A stretch of 22,311 nt of DNA from FEN-727 sp036508635 (lineage in GTDB: Bacteria > Actinomycetota > Geothermincolia > Fen-727 > Anoxymicrobiaceae), in NCBI GenBank assembly GCA_036508635.1, contig DATCGY010000294.1, positions 1-22,311 on the forward strand, in the 5' to 3' direction. Both the position numbers and the translations under genes were made by a program. Below are positions 7,091-14,702 of the stretch, piece by piece (positions within the stretch are counted from its first letter, which is position 1; each line of letters starts with the position of its first letter). The notes beneath the pieces were generated by a model, which was not told the origin of the DNA, did no database searches, and saw only the letters and a list, made by a program, of their open reading frames with translations.

Positions 7091-7910
7091 AGCCGTGTCG
7101 GCGGCAAGGAGAGACGCACGCGAACGTATGGCGACCAGGAGCGTGGCCGAACTCGAAAGCATTATCGCCGGCCGCGCGGCCGCGCCGAGCCTCAGCCAGG
7201 CTTTGCGCCGCGACGGCGTGGGCATCAACGCCATCGCCGAGATAAAAAGAAGATCGCCTTCCGCGGGGTCGATAAGGGAAGGCGCGGGGGCCGCGGAGCT
7301 GGCGTGCGTATATGCCGGCGCCGGGGCGTCCGCGGTCTCCATCCTGACCTGCTCTTACAGGTTTGGCGGGAGCCTCGACGACCTGCGCGAGGCTGTTTGC
7401 GCCCGCCCGCCCCTGCCGCTGCTGCGAAAAGATTTCATCACGGAACCATACCAGGTGCTTGAGGCCCGCGCGTTCGGCGCTTCCGCCGTGCTCCTGATAG
7501 CGGCGGCTCTTTCGCCCGCTACATTGAAAGAGCTCGTAAGCCTCGCGGGCGATCTGGGCCTGGATGCGCTCGTGGAAGCACACGGCGAAGCAGACCTGAG
7601 CTCCGCGCTCGAGTCGGGCTCAAAGCTCGTCGGGATAAACAACCGCGACCTGGCGACCCTCACGGTGGACCTCGCCACGACCGGGCGTCTGCTGCCATAC
7701 GTACCCGACGGATTCGTGGTCGTGAGCGAGAGCGGGATAAGCTGGCGCTCCCAGGTCGAGTGGCTCGAGGGCCTTGGCGTGGACGCGATCCTGGTTGGAG
7801 AGGCGCTGATGAAAGCCGCAGACCCCGGGGTGAAGCTGAGAGAGTTGCTCGGCGGCTCCCCCGGCACTGGACACGACTCATTCAGGGAGGTGAACGAGTC
7901 ATGTGGATAA
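7077..7910 (+). CDS. trpC: Indole-3-glycerol phosphate synthase
   Basis: TrpC (277 residues) closes the pyrrole ring, converting CdRP to indole-3-glycerol phosphate. It is a TIM barrel with catalytic Lys57 (AEIKRRSPS), Lys118 (LLRKDF), Glu167 (LVEAH), the GINNRDL loop and Glu218 in SESGI. The ATG at 7077 is preferred over an in-frame GTG at 7068 because GGAGG (7064-7068) overlaps that GTG and is well spaced for the ATG. The reading frame begins inside trpD and ends ten bases inside trpF. It is not fused to TrpF. The C-terminal 20 residues are a polar tail beyond the barrel. Confidence 0.95.
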   Translation: MFLDEAVSAARRDARERMATRSVAELESIIAGRAAAPSLSQALRRDGVGINAIAEIKRRSPSAGSIREGAGAAELACVYAGAGASAVSILTCSYRFGGSLDDLREAVCARPPLPLLRKDFITEPYQVLEARAFGASAVLLIAAALSPATLKELVSLAGDLGLDALVEAHGEADLSSALESGSKLVGINNRDLATLTVDLATTGRLLPYVPDGFVVVSESGISWRSQVEWLEGLGVDAILVGEALMKAADPGVKLRELLGGSPGTGHDSFREVNESCG

Positions 7911-8521
7911 AGATATGTGGAATCACCAGGCTCGAGGATGCGATTTCGGCCGCGCGTTTCGGCGCGGACGCGGTGGGCTTCGTCTTTGCCGACAGCCCGA
8001 GGCGCGTGCGTCCGGAGGTTGCAAGGCGGATATCAAGGGAGATGCCGCGGGGCCCTTCCAGGGTCGGGGTTTTCGTTGATTCGCCGCCGGACCTGGTGCG
8101 GGGCATCGTCGAGTACTGTGAGCTCGACCTCGTTCAGCTCCACGGCGCTGAAGACGCGGGCTATTGCGAGACGCTTGGTGAACTGGCCATCAAGGCGGTC
8201 CGGGTCAAGGACAGGAGTGATATCCTTCGGGTCCGCGATTACAGTTGTCCCGCCCTTCTTCTCGACGGCTATTACACCAGTGTCACAGGGGGAAGGAGCC
8301 GTGACTGGACGATGCTCAAAGTCGTGAAGCCGCACGGACACCTGATCATTGCCGGAGGGCTCGACCCGGGCAACGTGGCCGGCGCGATTAAAGACCTGCA
8401 CCCTTATGGAGTCGATGTCTCGAGCGGCGTCGAGAGCGCCCCCGGCGTCAAAGACCCGGTACTCATGTACAAGTTTATCGAGAGCGCCCGGAAGGCGGAC
8501 TACGAGGTGAACGACAATTGA
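7901..8521 (+). CDS. trpF: Phosphoribosylanthranilate isomerase
   Basis: TrpF (206 residues) carries out the Amadori rearrangement of phosphoribosylanthranilate to CdRP, the step between TrpD and TrpC. Catalytic Cys6 lies in KICGIT and Asp122 in LLLDGYY. VQLHG (about 78-82) and the phosphate loop AGGLDPGNV fit the family. The usual GGTG phosphate-contacting stretch reads GGRS here, a mild deviation. ATG 7901 sits inside the trpC end, after GGGAGGTG. Its stop overlaps the trpB start in TTGA. Confidence 0.94.
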   Translation: MWIKICGITRLEDAISAARFGADAVGFVFADSPRRVRPEVARRISREMPRGPSRVGVFVDSPPDLVRGIVEYCELDLVQLHGAEDAGYCETLGELAIKAVRVKDRSDILRVRDYSCPALLLDGYYTSVTGGRSRDWTMLKVVKPHGHLIIAGGLDPGNVAGAIKDLHPYGVDVSSGVESAPGVKDPVLMYKFIESARKADYEVNDN

Positions 8522-9714
8522 GCCAGACAGAACCGCGCGTGGTTGAAAAAGGCTATTTCGGAGAATTCGGCGGTCGCTTCGTTCCCGAGCCGTTGATGGA
8601 GGCACTCTTCGAGCTCGAGGACGCGTTCGACTCGGCGCGCTCAGACCCGCCCTTCCGGGCCGAGCTCGACGCGCTTCTCTCGACGTACGCGGGCCGCCCG
8701 ACGCCCCTGTACTTTGCCGGGAACCTGACCCGCAAGCTCGGTGGGGCGAAGATATATCTCAAGCGGGAGGATCTCTGCCACACGGGTTCGCACAAGATCA
8801 ACAACACTCTCGGGCAGGGTCTCCTGGCACGAAGGATGGGAAAGCCCAGGCTCATCGCCGAGACCGGCGCGGGTCAGCACGGGGTCGCGTGCGCTACAGC
8901 GGCCGCGCTGATGGGACGCGAGTGCGTGGTCTACATGGGCGAGGTCGACATCGAAAGACAGGAGACGAACGTCTACCGGATGGAGCTGCTGGGTGCGACA
9001 GTGGTGCCGGTGACCTCGGGAAGCCGCACGCTGAAGGACGCGGTTAACGAGGCGTTCAGAGATTGGGTGACCAACCTCGCGGAGACGCACTACTGCATCG
9101 GCTCCGTGGTCGGCCCGCACCCGTTCCCCCTGATGGTGCGCGAGTTTCAGTCCGTCATCGGTGCCGAGACGGGCAGGCAGTGCCTGGAGGTGGAGGGAAG
9201 GATGCCCGACGCGGTGGTAGCCTGCGTCGGCGGAGGGAGCAACTCGATAGGGATCTTTTCCGAGTTCGTGGGGAAGGGGCCGCTGCTCGTCGGAGTGGAA
9301 GCCGGTGGGGTAGGTCCCGGGCCCGGCCAGCACGGCAGCACGCTTGGGCTGGGTAGGGGGGGCGTTCTTCACGGCGCGCTCAGCTACCTGTTGCACGATT
9401 CCGACGGCCAGATCTCTGAGTCCCACTCGGTCTCGGCCGGGCTCGATTATCCGGGGGTCGGACCGGAGCACGCCAACCTGAAGGAGCAGGGGCTGGCGAC
9501 GTACACGTCCGTGAGCGACGCAGAAGCGCTCGACGCTACACGCGTGCTCGCGACGGTCGAAGGCATAATCCCGGCGCTGGAGAGCGCGCACGCACTGGCC
9601 CATGCCATCAGGCTGGCCCCGACGATGAGCGGCGACGAGCTGATGGTAGTGTGTCTCTCCGGGCGTGGCGACAAAGACCTGGAGACGATACGAAAGGAGA
9701 CGTCTCGTGTCTGA
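8518..9714 (+). CDS. trpB: Tryptophan synthase beta chain
   Basis: TrpB (398 residues) condenses indole with serine using pyridoxal phosphate. The PLP lysine is Lys93 in HTGSHKINNTLGQ and the catalytic glutamate is in AETGAGQHG (about 115). The phosphate-binding loop is CVGGGSNSIG. EFGGRFVPEPLM at the N-terminus marks it as the standard TrpB1 type that pairs with TrpA, not TrpB2. TTG 8518 overlaps the trpF stop (TTGA) with GAGGTGA upstream. It is followed by trpA with an eight-base overlap, as expected for a tight alpha-beta complex. Confidence 0.97.
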   Translation: MSQTEPRVVEKGYFGEFGGRFVPEPLMEALFELEDAFDSARSDPPFRAELDALLSTYAGRPTPLYFAGNLTRKLGGAKIYLKREDLCHTGSHKINNTLGQGLLARRMGKPRLIAETGAGQHGVACATAAALMGRECVVYMGEVDIERQETNVYRMELLGATVVPVTSGSRTLKDAVNEAFRDWVTNLAETHYCIGSVVGPHPFPLMVREFQSVIGAETGRQCLEVEGRMPDAVVACVGGGSNSIGIFSEFVGKGPLLVGVEAGGVGPGPGQHGSTLGLGRGGVLHGALSYLLHDSDGQISESHSVSAGLDYPGVGPEHANLKEQGLATYTSVSDAEALDATRVLATVEGIIPALESAHALAHAIRLAPTMSGDELMVVCLSGRGDKDLETIRKETSRV

Positions 9715-10513
9715 CCGGCTGGACGACATGTTTGAGAGAGTTCGCGGCAAGCGCCCGGCGTTGATCACTTACGCCACTGGTTTCTACCCCGACCGCCGAG
9801 GTAGCGCGATTGCGATCAGGGGAATGCTCGATGCGGGCGCCGATGCTGTGGAGATCGGTATTCCGTTTTCGGACCCGGTGCTGGACGGCCCCGTCATCCA
9901 GGCCTCATCCGCGAGCGCCCTGCAGGCCGGCGCCTGTGTCGGCGGCGTACTCGAGCTGCTCGGCGAGGTAAGGTGCGACACGGAAAGCCCGCTTCTGTTG
10001 ATGACGTACTACAACCCCGTGCTGGCTTACGGGCTCGAACCTTTCGCGAGGGACGCCGTAGCGGCCGGGGCGGACGCCGTTATCATCCCCGATCTGCCGA
10101 TAGAGGAGATGCAGCCGTGGAAGAGGCAGTGCGATGAAGCCGGGCTCGGGACGGTCGCCTTCTGCTCGCTTACCACGAGCGATACACGGATCGCCGCGGC
10201 AGGGAGCATGTCATCCGGGTTTCTATACTGTATTTCCCTGATGGGAACCACAGGCCCGAGGGAGGGGCTGTCTCCCGTTCTCGCGCCTTTCCTCGGGAGG
10301 GTCCGGGCCAATACTTCATGTCCACTGGGGGTGGGACTCGGCATATCGACACCGGAACAGTGCGCGCATGTGGGCCAGCTCGCCGATGCTGTGATCGTCG
10401 GAAGTGCCCTGGTCCGGCTCGTGGGTCGCGACTGGATGTGGCCGGACGCGCTGGGGGCGGCGGTAGCAACGTTGGCTCGCTCCCTTGCGCATCAAGGGCT
10501 CACCGCAGTGTGA
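9707..10513 (+). CDS. trpA: Tryptophan synthase alpha chain
   Basis: TrpA (268 residues) splits indole-3-glycerol phosphate and passes indole to TrpB. Catalytic Glu49 (VEIGIPFSDP) and Asp60 (LDGPVIQ) fall at the same positions as in the E. coli enzyme when the protein starts at GTG 9707. That supports this start, as does AAAGGAGA at 9692-9699; the upstream ATG at 9665 would add 14 unmatched residues. The loop after MTYYNP and the C-terminal GLGISTPEQ phosphate site are present. It is the last gene of the operon. No terminator follows: the 3' end overlaps the convergent hydrolase gene by 14 bases. Confidence 0.95.
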   Translation: MSDRLDDMFERVRGKRPALITYATGFYPDRRGSAIAIRGMLDAGADAVEIGIPFSDPVLDGPVIQASSASALQAGACVGGVLELLGEVRCDTESPLLLMTYYNPVLAYGLEPFARDAVAAGADAVIIPDLPIEEMQPWKRQCDEAGLGTVAFCSLTTSDTRIAAAGSMSSGFLYCISLMGTTGPREGLSPVLAPFLGRVRANTSCPLGVGLGISTPEQCAHVGQLADAVIVGSALVRLVGRDWMWPDALGAAVATLARSLAHQGLTAV

Positions 10514-11438
10514 AGACCGGCATGCCGTCCTTTTCGGCGCGCGCGACGATGCCGTCCTCTTCGAGCTTTATCATGTGGCTGTCCGTGATCTGCAGGCCCG
10601 GGAACATCCTGACCGGCGCGGGGAACAGCTCGTCCGTCAGCTCGAGAAGCGTCATCGGGCGTTCGCCCAGGAGTCGCAGGATCTTTCTCTGGCGACCCAG
10701 TAGCACTTCCCTCGTCCTCTCGATGGCCGAGCTGACGTCCGTGATCTCTTCTCCGTGTGAAGGCAGGAGAAGAGCCACGTCCAGTGCTTCGATCTTGTCG
10801 AGGCTCTCGAGGTAACCGCGCGCCCCTCCCCCCGACGGGCAGTACCAGGCGACTACCGCTCCGACCAGGTCGAACGCCAGGAGCGTCCGGTCATCCCGGT
10901 CATAGAGCGAGATGTGGCCGGGCGCGTGCCCGGGAGTATGCAGCACCTCGAACCTTCGCCCCGCGAGCTCCAGCACGTCCCCTTCGACAACCGTGTCGGT
11001 AGGAGTGGCCGCTCCCATCGGGCAGAGATTGCTGAAGTAATCGAGGATGTCCAGTGAAGCGGGGTCGGTGTCCCCGAGCCGCTCCATGTAGTAGTCGGCG
11101 ATGTGGCACATGTCGAAGCTCTTGTTCAACAATCCGTTGTCGATCGCCAGTTGCCTGTCGAGCTCGTGGATGATCACTCTGGGGGAAGCTTCCTCGAGCA
11201 GGAACGGCACCGCCCCCATGTGGTCGGGGTGCGCGTGCGAGAGCACCACGGTATGCACGTCTGCGGGCTCGGCTCCGAGCTTCGCGAGGAACGCCTTTAC
11301 CTTCTCGTAGCATTCGCGGTAGCCGCACCCCGCGTCTATAAGAACGGCGCCGGCGCCGTCAAGCAGCACGAAGCTGTTCGCCGGCGCCGGCCACATGTGC
11401 GTCTCGGGTCTGTAAACGTTTATCTTCGCCGGTTTCAT
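10500..11438 (-). CDS. Metallo-beta-lactamase-fold hydrolase (glyoxalase II/LACTB2-like)
   Basis: This 312-residue cytoplasmic protein has the full binuclear metal site of the fold: H68-X-H70-X-D72-H73 in SHAHPDH, His171 in TPGHAPGH, Asp190 and His228. A C-terminal winged-helix-like segment of about 75 residues follows (RTREVLLGRQRKIL onward), as in LACTB2/glyoxalase II-like hydrolases. The substrate cannot be read from the sequence. A thioester or other acyl derivative is plausible because an acyl-CoA dehydrogenase gene lies 32 bases upstream on the same strand. The ATG at 11438 follows GAGGT. The 3' end overlaps trpA by 14 bases. Confidence 0.85.
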   Translation of the reverse strand: MKPAKINVYRPETHMWPAPANSFVLLDGAGAVLIDAGCGYRECYEKVKAFLAKLGAEPADVHTVVLSHAHPDHMGAVPFLLEEASPRVIIHELDRQLAIDNGLLNKSFDMCHIADYYMERLGDTDPASLDILDYFSNLCPMGAATPTDTVVEGDVLELAGRRFEVLHTPGHAPGHISLYDRDDRTLLAFDLVGAVVAWYCPSGGGARGYLESLDKIEALDVALLLPSHGEEITDVSSAIERTREVLLGRQRKILRLLGERPMTLLELTDELFPAPVRMFPGLQITDSHMIKLEEDGIVARAEKDGMPVFTLR

Positions 11439-11470
11439 GAGACCTCATCCCCGGCGTCGAGGTTGTTACG

Positions 11471-12619
11471 CTAGCCCAGGCCCATGGTCTTGGAGATGAT
11501 GTCCTTCATCACCTCGTCGGTTCCGCCACCGATCGGGATAAGCCGCATGTCCCTGTACGAGCGCGAGATGTTGTACTCCGTCATGTAGCCGTAGCCACCG
11601 TATATCTGCAGGCACGTGTCGACGACTTCGCACGCCATGCGCCCGCAGAAGAGTTTCGCCATCGAGACTTCCTTTATCGGGTTGCCCCCGTCGACGTACA
11701 GCTTGAGGGCGTTGTACGTCATCTGCCGCCCAGCCTCGATCTTGGTGGCCATGTCCGCGAAGTAGTGCGCTATCACCTGGAACTTGGCGATCGGATGGCC
11801 GAAAGCTTTGCGCTGCTTGGCGTAGGTGATCGCTTCGTCCATGGAGAGCTGCGCGCCGCCGATGGCCCCGAGCGCGAGGGTGAGCCTCTCCCAGGCGAAC
11901 ATCCCCATAATCTGGTAGAAACCGCGGTTTTCCTCGCCCAGCAAGGCGTCGCCCGGCACCCGCATGTCGGTGAACGCGAGCTCGCCCGTCGAGGAGGCGC
12001 GCCAGCCGAGCTTGTCGAGCTTCCTTGTGACCTCGAAGCCCGGGTTGTCCCTGGTGTCGACGACGAACATGGAGATCCCGCCGTAGCCCTTGTCCGGGAT
12101 CGTCTTTACGGCGAGCACCATGAAGTCGCACCGCGACCCGTTCGTTATGAAAGTCTTCGAGCCGTTGATGATCCAGTCGCTGCCGTCACGCACGGCTTTT
12201 GTCTTGATGTTGGCCACATCGCTGCCCGCGTCGGGCTCGGTGATCGCGAGGCACCCTATCTGCTCGCCCTTGATGCCGGGAACGAGGTAGCGTTCTTTCT
12301 GCTCCTCGGTGCCGTATGTGAGGATGTGGGGCATCGCGATGGCGATATGAGCGCCGAGGTCTGCCCCGACCCCGCCCGACCCGCAGTTGGCGGCCTCTTC
12401 GTGGAGGACCGCTTCGTAGAGGATGTCGTCGCCACCGCCGTACTTCTCCGGGTAGCGCATCCCGAGATATCCCATATCTCCCATGAGTTTGAAGACTTCG
12501 CGTGGGACCTCGCCGGCTTCCTCGTACTCATCGGCGTGCGGCGCGAGCTCGTTGACCAGGAACTCACGGATGGTTTGGCGGAACACCTCATGCTCGGGCT
12601 TGAACAGATCGTTGCTCAT
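11471..12619 (-). CDS. Acyl-CoA dehydrogenase, LCAD/isovaleryl-type active site
   Basis: This 382-residue FAD enzyme would oxidise an acyl-CoA to the 2-enoyl-CoA and pass electrons to ETF. CLAITEPDAGSD (about 123-134) and KTFITNG (155-161) are the flavin and substrate signatures. RKAFGHPI and the YGGYGYMTEY segment complete the fold. The catalytic Glu usual in the C-terminal EGT motif is Gly365 here (IGGGTDEV), whereas Glu244 in WERLTLA occupies the alternative base position used by long-chain and isovaleryl-CoA dehydrogenases. It is therefore probably active and acts on long or branched substrates (inference). Of two adjacent ATGs, the second (12619) is better spaced from AGGAGG. The hydrolase gene follows; tatA lies upstream. 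Confidence 0.92.
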   Translation of the reverse strand: MSNDLFKPEHEVFRQTIREFLVNELAPHADEYEEAGEVPREVFKLMGDMGYLGMRYPEKYGGGDDILYEAVLHEEAANCGSGGVGADLGAHIAIAMPHILTYGTEEQKERYLVPGIKGEQIGCLAITEPDAGSDVANIKTKAVRDGSDWIINGSKTFITNGSRCDFMVLAVKTIPDKGYGGISMFVVDTRDNPGFEVTRKLDKLGWRASSTGELAFTDMRVPGDALLGEENRGFYQIMGMFAWERLTLALGAIGGAQLSMDEAITYAKQRKAFGHPIAKFQVIAHYFADMATKIEAGRQMTYNALKLYVDGGNPIKEVSMAKLFCGRMACEVVDTCLQIYGGYGYMTEYNISRSYRDMRLIPIGGGTDEVMKDIISKTMGLG

Positions 12620-12650
12620 CATACCTCCTCTGGGAACCCTCTATATGTGC

Positions 12651-12678
12651 GTGGCTCCGCGTTCGGGACGCGAGGCAC
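12651..12678 (-). promoter_or_regulatory. Imperfect palindrome at the acyl-CoA dehydrogenase transcript start
   Basis: CGCGT (12658-12662) and ACGCG (12668-12672) form an inverted repeat. It can be extended outward to GTG (12651-12653) and CAC (12676-12678) with one mismatch and one bulged base. It lies just downstream of the predicted -10 box on the minus strand, so it could be a repressor operator or a 5' untranslated hairpin. The function is inference. Confidence 0.35.
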
Positions 12679-12684
12679 TGCAGG

Positions 12685-12690
12685 ATTATA
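12685..12690 (-). promoter_or_regulatory. Likely -10 box for the acyl-CoA dehydrogenase gene
   Basis: Read on the minus strand this is a perfect TATAAT about 65 bases upstream of the start codon, in a locally AT-rich patch. No good -35 box is visible at the usual distance, so an activator may be needed or the site may be fortuitous. Confidence 0.45.
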
Positions 12691-12747
12691 ACGCAGGTAT
12701 TAATATGAAGCACGAAAATGCGGGTGGGCTGTAGCTTGCGACCCGGG

Positions 12748-12960
12748 TCATTCTTTGGGCTTGGGTGAGTCTTTTGGGTCGTCTGACTTCTCGTCGCTCT
12801 CGTCGATGCTCTTGTTGGCCATGTCCTTCAGGGTGACCATGGACTCGCCGAGTCTCTTGGCGAGCTTGGGCAGGAGCGCGGGAAGGAATAGCACCACGAT
12901 AACGGCGATTATAATTATCAGTTCGAGCGGGCCGAGCCCGAATATCACCGCAGGTTGCAT
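12748..12960 (-). CDS. tatA: Twin-arginine translocase subunit TatA
   Basis: This small 70-residue membrane protein would form the pore or membrane-weakening component of the Tat system, which exports folded proteins, often with Fe-S or flavin cofactors. It has a short N-terminus, Glu13 at the start of a hydrophobic helix (about 12-26), a hinge, an amphipathic basic helix (PKLAKRLGES) and a charged, unstructured tail. The conserved FG hinge reads FLP here, a small deviation. The ATG at 12960 follows GGAGG with ideal spacing; longer frames upstream are antisense to the CoA ligase gene. No tatC is in the window, so the rest of the system must lie elsewhere. TatA and TatE/TatB cannot be separated fully by sequence; the short length favours TatA. 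Confidence 0.85.
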   Translation of the reverse strand: MQPAVIFGLGPLELIIIIAVIVVLFLPALLPKLAKRLGESMVTLKDMANKSIDESDEKSDDPKDSPKPKE

Positions 12961-12994
12961 ATTGCCTCCGTTCCGGTTTGCCCAGTTTGCCCTT

Positions 12995-13026
12995 GTTATA
13001 TAACACAAGCCTTCGTCGCCTGACAA
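12995..13026 (-). promoter_or_regulatory. Possible tatA promoter
   Basis: On the minus strand TTGTCA (13026-13021) precedes TATAAC (13000-12995) with a long 20-base spacer, about 35 bases before the tatA ATG. The boxes are good but the spacing is poor, so this is tentative. Confidence 0.3.
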
Positions 13027-13092
13027 CGGCGTCCGGCGCGAGCCACGCCATACCCGGCTAACAGGAAAGCAACGCACTGGCGGGAAGTCGGG

Positions 13093-13116
13093 TCGAGGTG
13101 GAGAATAAGACCTCGA
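13093..13116. repeat. Inverted repeat between tatA and the CoA-ligase gene
   Basis: TCGAGGT (13093-13099) and ACCTCGA (13110-13116) are perfect inverted arms around ten bases, about 80 bases before the CoA-ligase start. The geometry suits a dimeric repressor, but no regulator gene is nearby. A ten-base palindrome CCACGCGTGG follows at 13136-13145. Confidence 0.3.
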
Positions 13117-13197
13117 AGTCGTGGATTGCAAGAGACCACGCGTGGCCGGTGCCGGTTCAGTGCCGCTCGGCCGCTCGACCTGTAGTGAGGAGTTCCC

Positions 13198-14613
13198 TTG
13201 GACCTTTCGAAAGTCTTCAGTCCCCGCAGCGTAGTAGTGGTCGGAGTTTCGACGACCAACCCTTTCCACCCCGCAAACATAATCTTTAACAAGAACTACT
13301 ATGGAAGTGATTGTGACGTGTACGCCGTCAACCCCAAGGGCGGTGAGCTGGAGAGGCGCAGGATCTATCGAACCCTGGACGAAGTGCCGGGTCCCGTCGA
13401 AATGGCCGTGGTGGCGGTCAAGGCCGACCATGTCCCGCAGGTCGCCCGGGAGTGCGCCGCGGCGGGCGTCCAGGCGCTGGTCGTCATCTCCGGCGGTTTT
13501 GCGGAGATGGGCGACGAAGGCCGAGCGCTCCAGGACGAGCTGGTCGGAGTCTGCAGGGAAAACTCCATGACGCTTGTCGGCCCAAACTGCTTTGGGGTCT
13601 ATTCGCCTCCCGTGGTCGATACGTTCTTTCTTCCACCCGAGCGAACGGTAAAGCCCCGGAAGGGAGACGTTGCTGTCGCAAGCCAGAGTGGAGCGTTCCT
13701 GGTGGACCAGGTCATGACCTGTTTTCACGAGGTCGGGATAGGCATCAGCGTCGCGGTCAGCATGGGTAACAAGGCTATGGTCGACGAGGAAGTCCTGCTC
13801 GAGCATTTTGCCGGGCGTGGAGATACGGGTTGCATCTGCTTCTACATCGAGGGGATGGACGAGGGCGTCCGGCGCTTCATTCAGTCGGCCCGGGAGATCA
13901 GCAACCGCATACCTATCGTCGCCTACATCGGGGGGAAAAGCGAAAGAGGAAAGGCGGCGGCTCACTCGCATACCGCCGCGCTTGCCGGCGACCACGACAT
14001 GGTCGCGGGTGCGCTCAAGCAGAGCGGTATACTCGAGGCAACGACGGAGGCTGAGGTCGCTTCGTTCTGCAAGATCCTCTCGTTCTACCACCACCGGCCT
14101 CTCAGGCAATGCAGTATCGCCATCATCTCTTCGAGCGGGGGGCACGGGGTCATCGCGTCCGACCTCGCGACGGCCGCGGAGCTACAGGTCCCGGAGTTTG
14201 ACCAGGAAAGGCGCGAGGCGTTGCGCGCATTGCTCGAGCCAGGCGTGCGCGACATCGCATCGCTATACAACCCGGTAGACCTGACGGGAAGCGCCGCGGA
14301 TCAGGATTTCGAGAGGTCACTCGACTACGTGCTCTCCCAGGACGACATCGAGGCCGCGCTCGTGCTCACCCTTCCGTACACCCCGATGATGACGTCGTTC
14401 GTCGGCACCCGACTGGGCCAGGTGGTAAAGAAACACGACAAACCGGTCGTCGCCTACGTGCCGAACCTCGCCAAGTACGGGATGGTGCTCGAGGGATTCG
14501 AGCTCAACGGCATACCAGTGGTTCACTCCATCGAGGAGGGGGTCCAGATGCTCAGGGCGCTCCGGCTCCTCGGCCTGTATGCCGGGGGCGGGATCCCGGG
14601 CTGTCGCGGTTGA
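13198..14613 (+). CDS. ADP-forming acyl-CoA synthetase, alpha-type (CoA-binding/ligase) subunit
   Basis: The 471-residue protein has the three domains of the acetyl-CoA synthetase (ADP-forming) alpha subunit: a Rossmann CoA-binding domain (SPRSVVVVGVS at 8-18), a succinyl-CoA-ligase-like domain (GPNCFGV at about 128, ASQSGAF at 161-167) and a further ligase domain. The phosphorylated histidine is probably His258 in HSHTAALAG, which corresponds to the SHTGSLAG motif of the family. Such enzymes make ATP from acyl-CoA or activate acids. The ATP-grasp beta domain is absent here and no beta gene is adjacent, so a partner must lie elsewhere or the protein has another role. TTG 13198 follows GTGAGGAG. 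It is divergent from tatA. Confidence 0.88.
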   Translation: MDLSKVFSPRSVVVVGVSTTNPFHPANIIFNKNYYGSDCDVYAVNPKGGELERRRIYRTLDEVPGPVEMAVVAVKADHVPQVARECAAAGVQALVVISGGFAEMGDEGRALQDELVGVCRENSMTLVGPNCFGVYSPPVVDTFFLPPERTVKPRKGDVAVASQSGAFLVDQVMTCFHEVGIGISVAVSMGNKAMVDEEVLLEHFAGRGDTGCICFYIEGMDEGVRRFIQSAREISNRIPIVAYIGGKSERGKAAAHSHTAALAGDHDMVAGALKQSGILEATTEAEVASFCKILSFYHHRPLRQCSIAIISSSGGHGVIASDLATAAELQVPEFDQERREALRALLEPGVRDIASLYNPVDLTGSAADQDFERSLDYVLSQDDIEAALVLTLPYTPMMTSFVGTRLGQVVKKHDKPVVAYVPNLAKYGMVLEGFELNGIPVVHSIEEGVQMLRALRLLGLYAGGGIPGCRG

Positions 14614-14702
14614 GATCCTCGATCGATTGACCTTCGCGGTGTAAAGTAAGATGAGGCTGCAAACCTTGTCCGGTCTGGGACAATGCCAAGAAGGAGGCAT
14701 TG

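Noticed and set aside
8641..9768. 375-codon frame antisense to trpB
   Set aside because: It is a shadow of GC-rich trpB codons, without family motifs.
12748..14145. 465-codon leftward frame ending in TatA
   Set aside because: Everything upstream of 12960 is either non-coding or antisense to the CoA-ligase gene, and the composition is not protein-like. Only the last 70 codons, with their own ribosome-binding site, are the real gene.
14610..14652. Promoter for the zinc-ribbon protein (TTGACC 14627, TAAGAT 14647)
   Set aside because: The spacer is only 14 bases, so the boxes are probably fortuitous.
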